Source of the DNA: Paenibacillus sp. J5C2022
Lineage (GTDB): Bacteria > Bacillota > Bacilli > Paenibacillales > Paenibacillaceae
Assembly (NCBI RefSeq): GCF_025567625.1
Contig: NZ_JAOQJC010000016.1
Coordinates: forward strand, 1-64,000
Direction of reading: 5' to 3'
DNA length: 64,000 nucleotides
Shown one piece after another: positions 43,592 through 51,464 of this stretch (the first letter of the stretch is position 1; each line of letters begins with the position of its first letter). Under the pieces are notes generated by a model. It was not told the DNA's origin. It saw nothing but the letters and a program-made list of their open reading frames with translations, and did not search any database. The position numbers and the translations under genes are program-made.

Positions 43592-45397
43592 ATGTCTAAT
43601 GAAAAGGAAGAACGATTCAATCCGACAACTGGGGAAGAGACTCCAAGCTCTGACTCATCCGGCACGATTAGCAGAAGAAAGCTGTTGACGTCACTTGGGA
43701 TGGCAGGAATTGCCTTGACTGCCGGCTCAGTTCTTCCTGGCGAGTTGGCTTTTGCCCAATCGAATGCCGGGAAAAAAAAGCATGATCCTTGCCATGATTT
43801 CACGATCAGCGAATTAAGAGCGTTGCAGTCTCCTACTACGGATTGTATCTATTACGTAACCGATTATGGTCAGGAAGGACATTTTTACTACGATCCATTG
43901 GACCTCATATCTTCTGACAATGTCGGAACTGTCCTGGTATCCTCATCCGGGGCAAGATTCAAGAGAATCTATGAAGGAGCTATTAATGTAAAATGGTTTG
44001 GAGCAACAGGCGATGGATCGACTAACGATACCGCAGCGTATGTCAGCGCATTCATAGCGGCGAACGGCGGCAGTCTGGTTATCCCCCCAGGCAACTACAA
44101 TTTGACTGGCGGGATAGACGTAACGGCAAATATGGATGGACAATTCCATGATGCCGTTTACTTGAAAGGCGAAGTTCGCATGACGACGCAAAAACGGCTG
44201 AGTGTGAAAAATTTGAAATGCGATAAGCTTACAATAGATGGCGTGTGGTATTGCAATCTGGAGAATATCAACTGCAACGGGCTAGTGAAATTTGGCGGAT
44301 ACAACACGGATTGGGGATCGTACTGGAATACGTTTATCAACATTTTTTGCAAAGGACTGGAACTGAACGTCTCCCAGGGGCCTGTCAATCAAAATCAGTT
44401 TACTAACATTCAATCGCATATTGCGGACAGCATGAAAAACTTATGGTTAAGAAATGAAGGCTCGACTCTGGATTGTCACAATAATGTGTTTATGAATTGC
44501 GACTTTTCGTATCAATCGAGCAACGAAGGCTATGGCGTATTAAGTGAAATTAATCAAAACAATACGCTGATAAATCCATACATTGAGGGAATACCCGTCA
44601 ATAAAAATATCGTTGTAGGAAATTGGGGGATTTACGGAGGCAATTTTGACAGCAACGGAACTCCCATTGGAAAGCAAGACAGCATGTTAATAGGCAATAA
44701 CTATGTTTTCTTTCAGAAGGTTGGAAGTTACTTGCCGTTAGATGTCGTGAATTTGCAAGAGAACGGAGACATGCGGTTTCAACCGACCGGCAAGCCGGAA
44801 TATACACCGCCACATTATTATGCAATGGGCTCGAGGCAACCGGAAATGGTCAATGATAGTACAGCGCCCAATCCGTATCAACGTGCTGTAAAAGTAAACG
44901 TATCTGTCGGAGACGCATTACAAGGCATCACATTCACCGTAACGCCGAAAACAGACCTTGGCTATGTTACAGCTACAGTTATTTTCAAGGGGAAAATGTT
45001 TACAGTTGTATCGCAAAGCGGCAGCAGCGGCGAAATCTATTACGGAGGCTTCACGAATGATAATGATAACTGGGGGATATTTACATTTAAAGTGGAGTGT
45101 GCCAAGGACGTTCCTCTGACGATAAGCTTGTGCGCCAATGCATCCAACATCTTGGCTACGGAAGCCTCTTTCTTATCGGTAGCCAAGGTGGTTGTAGTGG
45201 AATCGCCAATTGCCCTATTCAACGCCGTAAATACGAATTCGGTCAGGAAAATTTCTGGGCCACCGGATATTGGCACTTGGGCTGTAGGTGAAATGGTGCA
45301 AAATATCGCTCCAGCCGCTGGAGGGTATGTCGGATGGATTTGTGTAGAGGCCGGCACCCCTGGAATTTGGAAAGGTTACGGTACGATCGCGACTTAA
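43592..45397 (+). CDS. Tat-exported right-handed beta-helix protein (pectate-lyase-3 type)
   Basis: 601 residues. After a 26-residue hydrophilic lead comes a twin-arginine signal SRRKLLTSLGMAGIALTAG (Arg28, Arg29) with cleavage near AFAQS. The start of the beta-helix is diagnostic: INVKWFGATGDGSTNDTAAYVSAF, then GGSLVIPPGNYNLTGGI, as in pectate_lyase_3/GH28-like proteins and phage tailspikes. Coils continue to about 400. The C-terminal 200 residues hold two beta domains (YATVNV-like VKVNVSVGDALQGITFTV; GGYVGWICVEAGTPGIWKGYG), the latter resembling tailspike-type caps. It likely cuts or binds the polysaccharide outside the membrane. Its exact activity is not determined. Confidence 0.8.
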   Translation: MSNEKEERFNPTTGEETPSSDSSGTISRRKLLTSLGMAGIALTAGSVLPGELAFAQSNAGKKKHDPCHDFTISELRALQSPTTDCIYYVTDYGQEGHFYYDPLDLISSDNVGTVLVSSSGARFKRIYEGAINVKWFGATGDGSTNDTAAYVSAFIAANGGSLVIPPGNYNLTGGIDVTANMDGQFHDAVYLKGEVRMTTQKRLSVKNLKCDKLTIDGVWYCNLENINCNGLVKFGGYNTDWGSYWNTFINIFCKGLELNVSQGPVNQNQFTNIQSHIADSMKNLWLRNEGSTLDCHNNVFMNCDFSYQSSNEGYGVLSEINQNNTLINPYIEGIPVNKNIVVGNWGIYGGNFDSNGTPIGKQDSMLIGNNYVFFQKVGSYLPLDVVNLQENGDMRFQPTGKPEYTPPHYYAMGSRQPEMVNDSTAPNPYQRAVKVNVSVGDALQGITFTVTPKTDLGYVTATVIFKGKMFTVVSQSGSSGEIYYGGFTNDNDNWGIFTFKVECAKDVPLTISLCANASNILATEASFLSVAKVVVVESPIALFNAVNTNSVRKISGPPDIGTWAVGEMVQNIAPAAGGYVGWICVEAGTPGIWKGYGTIAT

Positions 45398-45454
45398 ATA
45401 GGAACACCGGTGTGAATGTTTGACTCGTATTGGGATATAGGAGGGTTATTGTAC

Positions 45455-46093
45455 ATGTCGAATGAAAAGATGGTTATTTTGTTTCAAGGGGATTCCATTA
45501 CGGACGGCAATCGGGGCAGGGACGAAGATTCCAGCTATATTTTGGGGCAGGGCTACCCCTTCCTGATCTCCGGAAAGCTTGGATTTGAATTGGCCGAGAA
45601 GCAGCCGATTTTTATTAACAGGGGGGGAAGCGGGAATCGGGCTTCCGAGCTGTATGCGCGTTGGAACGAAGATGCCCTGAATCTGCGGCCGGACTTGATC
45701 AGTATTTTAATCGGTGTGAACGATGTGGGATGGGCATTGAACAGCATAACGGATCGGTTTGAACGGTCTTATCGGCATTTACTGGAAGAGACCAAATCCG
45801 TGCTGCCGGATACGGGTCTGGTGCTATGCGAGCCGTTCCTCTTGAATACGGGGCTTGATAGGTGGGAGGAGCGGAAAAGGCAGATCGAGCATTACCAGAG
45901 GACGGTTCGCAGGCTCGCAGAACAATTCCAGGCTGTATTTGTTCCTCTGCAAGAAGCTTTCAATAACGCCTGTACGAGGGCGGATGCGGCTTATTGGATC
46001 TGGGACGGCGTTCATCCTACTGCCGCTGGACATGATCTGATCGCCCGCGAATGGCTGAACGCTGTGCAAAATAGCTCGTTACGAATCACATAG
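45455..46093 (+). CDS. SGNH/GDSL esterase (rhamnogalacturonan acetylesterase-like)
   Basis: 212 residues from ATG 45455, which follows GGAGGG; the longer frame from 45416 is unlikely. All four SGNH blocks are present: FQGDSITDGNRG (Ser14), NRGGSGNRASEL, ILIGVNDVGWAL and WDGVHPTAAGH (Asp184, His187). There is no signal peptide, so it would deacetylate imported oligosaccharides. Two bases separate it from the AraC gene. Related proteins in such loci are often sugar O-acetylesterases; the substrate here is inferred. Confidence 0.9.
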   Translation: MSNEKMVILFQGDSITDGNRGRDEDSSYILGQGYPFLISGKLGFELAEKQPIFINRGGSGNRASELYARWNEDALNLRPDLISILIGVNDVGWALNSITDRFERSYRHLLEETKSVLPDTGLVLCEPFLLNTGLDRWEERKRQIEHYQRTVRRLAEQFQAVFVPLQEAFNNACTRADAAYWIWDGVHPTAAGHDLIAREWLNAVQNSSLRIT

Positions 46094-46095
46094 CG

Positions 46096-46995
46096 ATGAA
46101 AATTCGATTTTGCGGGACAGGCTCGATTTCCCAAAGAACGGAATTTTCTTCTATCGGTGGGATGCACCGGTCTTGTCATGAAATATTGTATATTACCGCT
46201 GGACGGGCTGTTTTCAAATGGAGAGGCAACGTATGTGAGGCCGATTCGCCGGCTGTGTTTATTTTATCGGCCTCTACGCCGCATGAACTGGCATGCAGTT
46301 ATGATGGAATCCAATTCCTGTTTATCGAAATTGACGAATGGGGCGAATTCCCATTCAGTGAAGAACAGGTGGATCAATGGAACTTCAAGCAGTCGCGGAA
46401 AGACGTGAATATTAAAACGTTGGAAGCTTCTGCGATCCTTCAATCCATCGACTTCGTGTATCATCTGCAATCGACGGGCAGCGCTCTACGGGATTCAAAT
46501 CTTACGGATGTGTGCCTGTTGGAAATTCACAAAATCTATAGGCTGATTGCTCATGAGCTGGAGGCATCAAAGGGCGGAACGCTGTCTCGGGAGCTGAAGA
46601 GCAGGCCGAAGTCCCGTGAAGCCGTCGACCTGCTGATTGATTATATGGACTGGAAGTATAAGGAGGATGTTTCGTTGGAGGAGCTTGCAAAGGTCGTATA
46701 TTTGCATCCTTCCTATCTCGTCCGCTTGTTCAAAAAACATACCAATATGACCCCGTTCGAGTACCTTCGAGACCTTCGCTTGAAGGCCGCGGCCAGTTAT
46801 TTGTCGGGCAGTGATCTGTCAATAAGAGATGTCGTTCAGCAGACAGGCTTCAACAGCGTCCACTACTTCACGCGGCTCTTCACTTCAAGTTACGGCCAAA
46901 GTCCGGCGGAATGGCGCAAACTGATGCGGAGAGCGACAGCAGCATCCAAGCTTCCGGGAGAGACCATTAGGCTGCGTCATAAAAGCCGACCCTGA
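46096..46995 (+). CDS. AraC-family transcriptional regulator (cupin sensor)
   Basis: 299 residues. The N-terminal cupin-like domain contains HRSCHEILYITAGRAVFKWRGNVCE and HELACSYDGIQFLFIEID. The C-terminal AraC domain (about 180-280) has EDVSLEELAKVVYLHPSYLVRLFKKHTN, SIRDVVQQTGFNSVHYFTRLFT and QSPAEWRKL. It is last in the importer B operon and probably regulates it by sensing an intracellular sugar, in parallel to the membrane YesM/YesN pair. The terminator overlaps its stop codon. Confidence 0.92.
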   Translation: MKIRFCGTGSISQRTEFSSIGGMHRSCHEILYITAGRAVFKWRGNVCEADSPAVFILSASTPHELACSYDGIQFLFIEIDEWGEFPFSEEQVDQWNFKQSRKDVNIKTLEASAILQSIDFVYHLQSTGSALRDSNLTDVCLLEIHKIYRLIAHELEASKGGTLSRELKSRPKSREAVDLLIDYMDWKYKEDVSLEELAKVVYLHPSYLVRLFKKHTNMTPFEYLRDLRLKAAASYLSGSDLSIRDVVQQTGFNSVHYFTRLFTSSYGQSPAEWRKLMRRATAASKLPGETIRLRHKSRP

Positions 46996-47010
46996 AAAGG
47001 GCCGGCTTTT
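46981..47010 (+). terminator. Terminator of importer B operon
   Basis: AAAAGCCG (46981-46988) pairs with CGGCTTTT (47003-47010), with an inner CCCTGAAAAGGG hairpin. It includes the TGA of the AraC gene. A second GCCCCGA/TCGGGGC inverted repeat (47026-47065) follows, with a T-rich tail. Confidence 0.8.
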
Positions 47011-47119
47011 GTATAATGGCATTTACGCCCCGATCTTCCTTCTAACGTGAATGGAGTCGGGGCTATTTCTTTGTTTCTGGACGCTATTGAAAGTAGTGGT
47101 TCAGTCTAAAAGTTAATCG

Positions 47120-47176
47120 TTGACAGGACACTTAATGGTGTCCTATAATGAATAAAAGAGTCACCAAAAGGTGTCC
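47120..47176 (+). promoter_or_regulatory. Consensus sigma-A promoter with operator filling the spacer
   Basis: TTGACA (47120-47125) and TATAAT (47144-47149) are both perfect. The 18-bp spacer between them is exactly the inverted repeat GGACAC-TTAATG-GTGTCC. A second copy of the GGTGTCC half-site, in TCACC-AAAA-GGTGTCC, ends at 47176, 33 bp after the first (three helical turns). This arrangement implies a strong promoter tightly held by a cooperative repressor. Confidence 0.8.
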
Positions 47177-47225
47177 CATTGAATGGTTTTCGAACATTTT
47201 ATATAAGGTCGAAGGAGAGATGGAA

Positions 47226-47693
47226 ATGTCCTATATTGTTGATTTCAAAAATGTGTCTACGGTAGGTATAGAGTCTTCACCTGTAGCAGAAGCGCTTGCC
47301 GGTCTGCGTGCGAATGAAGCCCGTTACTTTATGAACAAATACAAGCATGAATTTACGGTTGTACCTGCCAGTGAAAGTCAGGAAACCTTGGATTATGTGA
47401 ACCGGATTTTGAAGGAAGAACGAGATCTTGCGTTTTCGAGCAAACCGTTGGAAACAACGCGTTTTCAAGTAGAAGACATCCGAATGGCCTATGTCTTCTA
47501 TGAGGATGGTCTTGCACTCAACGTCATGTATACCGTGGATAGCCCTAAGAAGCGGGCTGTTGGTTTCAAGCTTTCCGAAGGGATGGAAGTGCCGCAGGAG
47601 TTAGAAGGGAAGTTTAAATTTGCCAGGCAGAAATCTAAACTTGCGGGTACGATTCGGGGCTCGTTTTTTGTCATTAAAGGGGAATACGAATAG
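47226..47693 (+). CDS. Conserved-looking protein of unknown function under a strong repressed promoter
   Basis: 155 residues from ATG 47226, which lies 7-8 nt after AAGGAGA; an earlier ATG at 47220 is too close to the site. Soluble, charged, no signal or membrane segment. It begins SYIVDFKNVSTVGIESSPVAEALAGLRANEARYFMNKYKHEF. A central helix (SQETLDYVNRILKEER) and a beta-rich C-terminus (AYVFYEDGLALNVMYTV; GTIRGSFFVIKGEYE) follow. I do not recognise it. It is monocistronic, between a perfect promoter with palindromic operator sites and a terminator, which suggests strong conditional induction. Confidence 0.75.
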   Translation: MSYIVDFKNVSTVGIESSPVAEALAGLRANEARYFMNKYKHEFTVVPASESQETLDYVNRILKEERDLAFSSKPLETTRFQVEDIRMAYVFYEDGLALNVMYTVDSPKKRAVGFKLSEGMEVPQELEGKFKFARQKSKLAGTIRGSFFVIKGEYE

Positions 47694-47722
47694 AACGAGT
47701 CTGTTATGCTCCGTTTGAATGG

Positions 47723-47752
47723 GACGCCATCACTTTATCGTGATGGCGTTCT
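47723..47752. terminator. Terminator after the unknown 155-residue protein
   Basis: Perfect 10-bp stem ACGCCATCAC / GTGATGGCGT with a 6-nt loop and TTCTTCGTT after it. Confidence 0.75.
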
Positions 47753-47835
47753 TCGTTGTATGGTTATATGAAAAATATTTTGGTACAAAAGTGATGACGT
47801 TAAGCGGAGCATATCGGTTTGAGGGAGTTTACGTA

Positions 47836-47877
47836 TTGTTTTCTTGATCCGCTTATTTTATAATGAGTAAATACTCA
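47836..47877 (+). promoter_or_regulatory. Promoter and operator of the TetR/GNAT operon
   Basis: TTGTTT (47836-47841), 17 bp, TATAAT (47859-47864). The palindrome TGAGTA-AA-TACTCA (47864-47877) starts at the last base of the -10 and covers the transcription start. This is a common architecture for TetR autorepression. Confidence 0.8.
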
Positions 47878-47899
47878 CTCAAAAAGGTGGTGCCCACTT

Positions 47900-48508
47900 G
47901 TGCCGCGAACGAAAGAGCAGTTTGAAACGATGCGAAATGAAACAAGGGAAAAGATTCAAACGGCAGCCATGGAGCTGTTTGTTCAAAGGGGATTCGGAAC
48001 CACAAATGTACAAGAAATTGCCGATAAGGCCGGAATAAGCATCGGACTCTTGTACAGGCACTACAAAACAAAAGATGAATTATTTCATGAGCTGGTGAAA
48101 TTTGCACGAACAGGACTTGTTAGGATTATTGAGCTATTCGAATCTGATGAATCACCTGCGAAGCTTATGAATCAATTTGTCCATGAAGTTTATCAGGATA
48201 TGGTATCGGGAGAGCAGCTTGCCAATTTAATGATTCTTATGTCGCAGTCGTTTTCTTCAAGAGCCGGAGCGGATGACAATCAAAACGAAGCTGCGATAAT
48301 CAATCAAAAATTGTTAACGGCAACAAGCGAGCTTATAAAACGAGGACAGAAATGTGAGGAATTTGTTTCCGGGAACTCTTACGAGATGGCCATGTATTTC
48401 TTTGCTTCGATTCAGGGATTGGCTGAGATGAAGGTCAGGTTGAATAACAACTTCGTAATGCCCTCTACCTCGATCCTTACTATGTTCTTGTATGGGAAAG
48501 GAGATTAG
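47900..48508 (+). CDS. TetR-family transcriptional regulator
   Basis: 202 residues from GTG 47900, with AAGGTGG 9 nt upstream. The N-terminal DNA-binding domain is classical: REKIQTAAMELFVQRGFGTTNVQEIADKAGISIGLLYRHYKTKDELF. The remainder is helical ligand domain (TetR_C-like). An operator palindrome overlaps its promoter, so it is autorepressed. The GNAT gene begins 6 nt after the stop and is in the same transcript. Confidence 0.92.
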   Translation: MPRTKEQFETMRNETREKIQTAAMELFVQRGFGTTNVQEIADKAGISIGLLYRHYKTKDELFHELVKFARTGLVRIIELFESDESPAKLMNQFVHEVYQDMVSGEQLANLMILMSQSFSSRAGADDNQNEAAIINQKLLTATSELIKRGQKCEEFVSGNSYEMAMYFFASIQGLAEMKVRLNNNFVMPSTSILTMFLYGKGD

Positions 48509-48514
48509 TCGCAC

Positions 48515-49108
48515 ATGTTTTCAGTGATTAGAGCAGATCAAGCAAATGGAGATGTAAGATCGCAAATGTCTGAGATTTTTGCCGACGGATTTACTCAGTG
48601 GCTTGGTTTCTTCTCAAAAGACAGTAGTAAAATTGCCAGAGCTTTTGCTCATATGTTTGATTTAAGCCAATTCTATTTAGCTATGTCAGGCGATAAAGTT
48701 GCTGCTATGGCCGCTGTCACTGACGGCACAGCGTATTCGGTAATACTCCAGGCAAAACCTTTGAGACAACATCTTGGATTATTGAAGGGAAGCATTGCGG
48801 GATTCGTGCTCAAGAAAGAATTTCAAGTGCTGCTGGATAATCCTGAACTTGATAAATGCTCGATTGAATTTGTCGGGACAGCTCTGGCATTTAGAGGTCA
48901 GGGAGCGGCCTCGCAAGTGATTAACCATATTGTCACAACCAAGTCTTACAAAGAATTCTTGATTGAAGAGGTTGCGGACACGAATATCCCGGCTATGAAC
49001 CTGTACAATAAATTGGGGTTCACAGAATATAAAAGGAAAGCGATTCCGAAAAAGCAGGTCGAAAAAATCGGAATCAATCATCTCATATCGTTGAAGTATG
49101 TGAAATGA
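48515..49108 (+). CDS. GNAT-family N-acetyltransferase
   Basis: 197 residues. The acetyl-CoA-binding signature is GTALAFRGQGAASQVINHI (the RGQGA pyrophosphate loop), preceded by the beta-4 strand and followed by EEVADTNIPAMNLYNKLGFTEYKRK, the classical C-terminal GNAT motif. The substrate is unknown. It is co-transcribed with the TetR regulator, so its substrate or a related toxic compound is a plausible inducer. Confidence 0.9.
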   Translation: MFSVIRADQANGDVRSQMSEIFADGFTQWLGFFSKDSSKIARAFAHMFDLSQFYLAMSGDKVAAMAAVTDGTAYSVILQAKPLRQHLGLLKGSIAGFVLKKEFQVLLDNPELDKCSIEFVGTALAFRGQGAASQVINHIVTTKSYKEFLIEEVADTNIPAMNLYNKLGFTEYKRKAIPKKQVEKIGINHLISLKYVK

Positions 49109-49150
49109 ACTGTTTGGAATGCGGCAATCGAAAGTATTTCGATCCGTTCG

Positions 49151-49539
49151 GCACAAACGTCCAATGTGCCGGTCTTGTTTCTCCATGGTCAAGGGGCCGA
49201 ACCGAGCATTATGCGGTTCAGAAGCATGCCATATGTAACGATTCAGCTTGTACTTGGCCCCCATGCGCTGTACAGCTTGTTCGGTTGGGACGCGTCTATG
49301 CTCGCGTTGTAGGCATGCCCCCGCAATTGTTTATACGGGTAAGGCGGGTCAACGAAGCTTTGCGGATGATGCACTCAGGGAGTTATGAACGGTTATCCGA
49401 TGTCGCATATGCGCTGAATTATTATGATCAGTCTCATTTTATCCGCGACATGAAGATGTTTTCGTGGGTGAGCCCTAAGCATATGGCTATGAAAGTCAGT
49501 GAATTTCATAGCGATCTGACGGGCTCGTCCTATTTGTAA
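49151..49539 (+). pseudogene. Decayed AraC-family regulator (frameshift plus internal deletion)
   Basis: One frame (49151-49311) encodes MRFRSMPYVTIQLVLGPHAL followed by YSLFGWDAS, the end of an N-terminal DUF6597-like sensor domain, and stops at TAG. Another frame (from about 49308) encodes VGMPPQLFIRVRRVNEALRM and then YERLSDVAYALNYYDQSHF and WVSPKHM, the second half of an AraC helix-turn-helix domain. The linker and first helix-turn-helix expected between them (roughly 80-110 residues) are missing and the frames differ. There is no start codon, so this is a relic. An ATG-started frame from 49105 across it is an artefact of its first part. Confidence 0.7.
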
Positions 49540-49635
49540 AATCGACGGTTTTATCCAATTATGATGGTGTCGCAACGGTTATGATGATTTTATTCCATTC
49601 GGGATTCAATAATCAAATTGAAGGAGCGATGACGT

Positions 49636-50211
49636 ATGCGGAAAATTAAAATGCTGAACCGGGTTTCGATCGACGGTTATTTTGCCAGCAGCAATGAAGC
49701 GAATTTTGGAATGGATTGGTTCATCCATGACCCCGAAGTTGACAAAGCGGCACATGAAATAGGCGGAAGGATGGACACGTTGCTATTGGGGGGGACAACC
49801 TATCGCGGGTTTGAACGTTCCTGGGTGCCTGTTTTGAACGATCCTCGTGCGCCGGAGCAATTGAAGCAGATCGCAGAAGAGTTGACAGAAATGAGCAAAG
49901 TCGTATTCTCGAACACAATCCAATCGTCTGATTGGTCGAACACTCAAATTTATAATGGTGATCTTATACAGGTTGTTTCTCAATTGAAAAGGGAATCCAG
50001 CACAGACATCCTTGTTCTAGGCAGCGGCTCTATCGTTCAGCAGCTTGCCAATGAAGGGTTGATTGACGAGTATATGTTTATAGTCACCCCGGTCGTTGCA
50101 GGTGAAGGGAAGCGTATGTTCCCGGATGTTATGCCGTTCCATCTCGGTTTGGCAGAAGCGAGAACGTTCGAATCCGGCAATGTCTTGCTTCATTATGTGT
50201 TAAAGAAGTAG
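49636..50211 (+). CDS. RibD C-terminal/dihydrofolate-reductase-fold reductase
   Basis: 191 residues, AAGGAG ahead of ATG 49636. Fold motifs are MLNRVSIDGYFAS, MDTLLLGGTTYRGFE, KVVFSNT and DILVLGSGSIVQQLANEGLIDEYMFIVTPVVAGEGKRMF (NADPH-binding GSGS loop). This widespread yyaP/yjjP-like group reduces unknown substrates and is not the essential FolA. It is monocistronic with a terminator after it and is not obviously part of the glycan system. Confidence 0.88.
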   Translation: MRKIKMLNRVSIDGYFASSNEANFGMDWFIHDPEVDKAAHEIGGRMDTLLLGGTTYRGFERSWVPVLNDPRAPEQLKQIAEELTEMSKVVFSNTIQSSDWSNTQIYNGDLIQVVSQLKRESSTDILVLGSGSIVQQLANEGLIDEYMFIVTPVVAGEGKRMFPDVMPFHLGLAEARTFESGNVLLHYVLKK

Positions 50212-50243
50212 AATCGAGGATATGAACGAGAGTTGCATAGTGT

Positions 50244-50278
50244 TAAAAAAGCCGGTCCATTTCGGATCGGTTATTTTG
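50244..50278 (+). terminator. Terminator after the RibD/DHFR-fold gene
   Basis: CCGGTCC-ATTTC-GGATCGG (one G-T pair) is flanked by an A-run before and TTATTTTG after. A reading frame crossing it (50233-50463) is not a gene. Confidence 0.6.
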
Positions 50279-50435
50279 CGTTCATCATGTATCAACGGCC
50301 GATAATCGCCGTTATTATGCGGTTCTCATCGCGAAAAACGGAAAATGTAAAGATCGTACGGGGCAGGTCAAAAGCTGCATATATACATTCCTTACGCCGT
50401 CCCGCTATGATGGGAACCGAAAGGAGGGGGGCAAA

Positions 50436-50504
50436 ATGGCTAACATACTTGATTACAGGCTGAAGGACGGGGGTGCAGACAATGGAACGCACGATTCAGG
50501 TTAA
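50436..50504 (+). CDS. 22-codon upstream ORF overlapping the permease start
   Basis: ATG 50436 has an almost perfect ribosome site (AAAGGAGG, then G-rich) and encodes MANILDYRLKDGGADNGTHD plus two residues before TAA. Its last eight codons overlap the start of the permease gene (ATG 50482) in another frame. It could couple or gate translation of the transporter operon. It might equally be a chance frame. Confidence 0.35.
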   Translation: MANILDYRLKDGGADNGTHDSG

Positions 50505-51444
50505 CGGTGGCGAGCCGGTCTCGAAAGGAGCAGGTCGATTGCGCAAGAGAGTGAAGAAGGCGCTGCGGAATTGGGAACTATATGCGCTGATCAGTCCGGT
50601 TCTCGTATTTTTTATATTGTTCGAATACTTTCCCATGTATGGCGTGCAGATCGCCTTTAAGGATTTTATAGCGACCAAAGGCATATGGGGAAGCCCGTGG
50701 GCCGGTTTGAAGCATTTCGAACGGTTTATGCAGGGCTTCTACTTCAACAGATTGATGATCAATACGATCGCGATCAGTCTTTATCATTTGGCGCTCAGCT
50801 TTCCTCTGGCTATTTTTCTCGCGCTCATGATGAATGAAGTGCGTCATTCTTTGCTGCGACGGACGGTTCAGACGATTACTTATGCTCCGCATTTTATTTC
50901 CGTTGTCGTATTGGTAGGTATGATGACGGTGTTTCTATCGCCGCAGACGGGATTGGTCAATCAATTTCTAGGTCTTATGGGCGTTCCACGGGTCGATTTC
51001 ATGGCCGAAGCCGCCTGGTTCAAATCGCTCTACGTACTGTCCGGCGTCTGGCAAAATACCGGTTGGAGCTCAATCATCTTCATAGCGGCGCTGGCCGGCG
51101 TCGATCCGCAGCAGCACGAGTCCGCTATGCTGGACGGAGCAAGCAGATGGCAGCGCATCTGGCATGTCAATATTCCCGGCATTATGCCCACGATTATTAT
51201 TCTGCTGATACTGGAGTGCGGCAAAATTATGACGGTCGGCTTCGAGAAAGCTTTTCTGATGCAGAATGACATGAATATTGCAGCATCTGACGTCATTGCC
51301 ACTCATGTATACCGCAGCGGCATATTGGGCGCGCAATACAGCTTTGCAGCTGCCGTTGGTTTGTTCAATGCGGTTATTAATCTTGTATTGCTGCTGACGG
51401 TGAACCGGATTTCCCGGAAAGTGACCGCCACGAGCTTGTGGTAG
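50482..51444 (+). CDS. ABC transporter permease, LplB family (importer C)
   Basis: 320 residues from ATG 50482, with AAGGACGGGG upstream (a GTG at 50473 is also in frame). Six helices. LplB marks are FFILFEYFPMYGVQIAFKDF, KGIWGSPWAGLKHFE and the EAA loop-like QHESAMLDGASRWQRIWHVNIPGI, in which EAA is ESA. It is closely similar in layout to the importer A permease. The partner permease follows directly. Confidence 0.92.
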   Translation: MERTIQVNGGEPVSKGAGRLRKRVKKALRNWELYALISPVLVFFILFEYFPMYGVQIAFKDFIATKGIWGSPWAGLKHFERFMQGFYFNRLMINTIAISLYHLALSFPLAIFLALMMNEVRHSLLRRTVQTITYAPHFISVVVLVGMMTVFLSPQTGLVNQFLGLMGVPRVDFMAEAAWFKSLYVLSGVWQNTGWSSIIFIAALAGVDPQQHESAMLDGASRWQRIWHVNIPGIMPTIIILLILECGKIMTVGFEKAFLMQNDMNIAASDVIATHVYRSGILGAQYSFAAAVGLFNAVINLVLLLTVNRISRKVTATSLW

Positions 51445-51464
51445 AGGGAGGATTGAGCGGAAGG

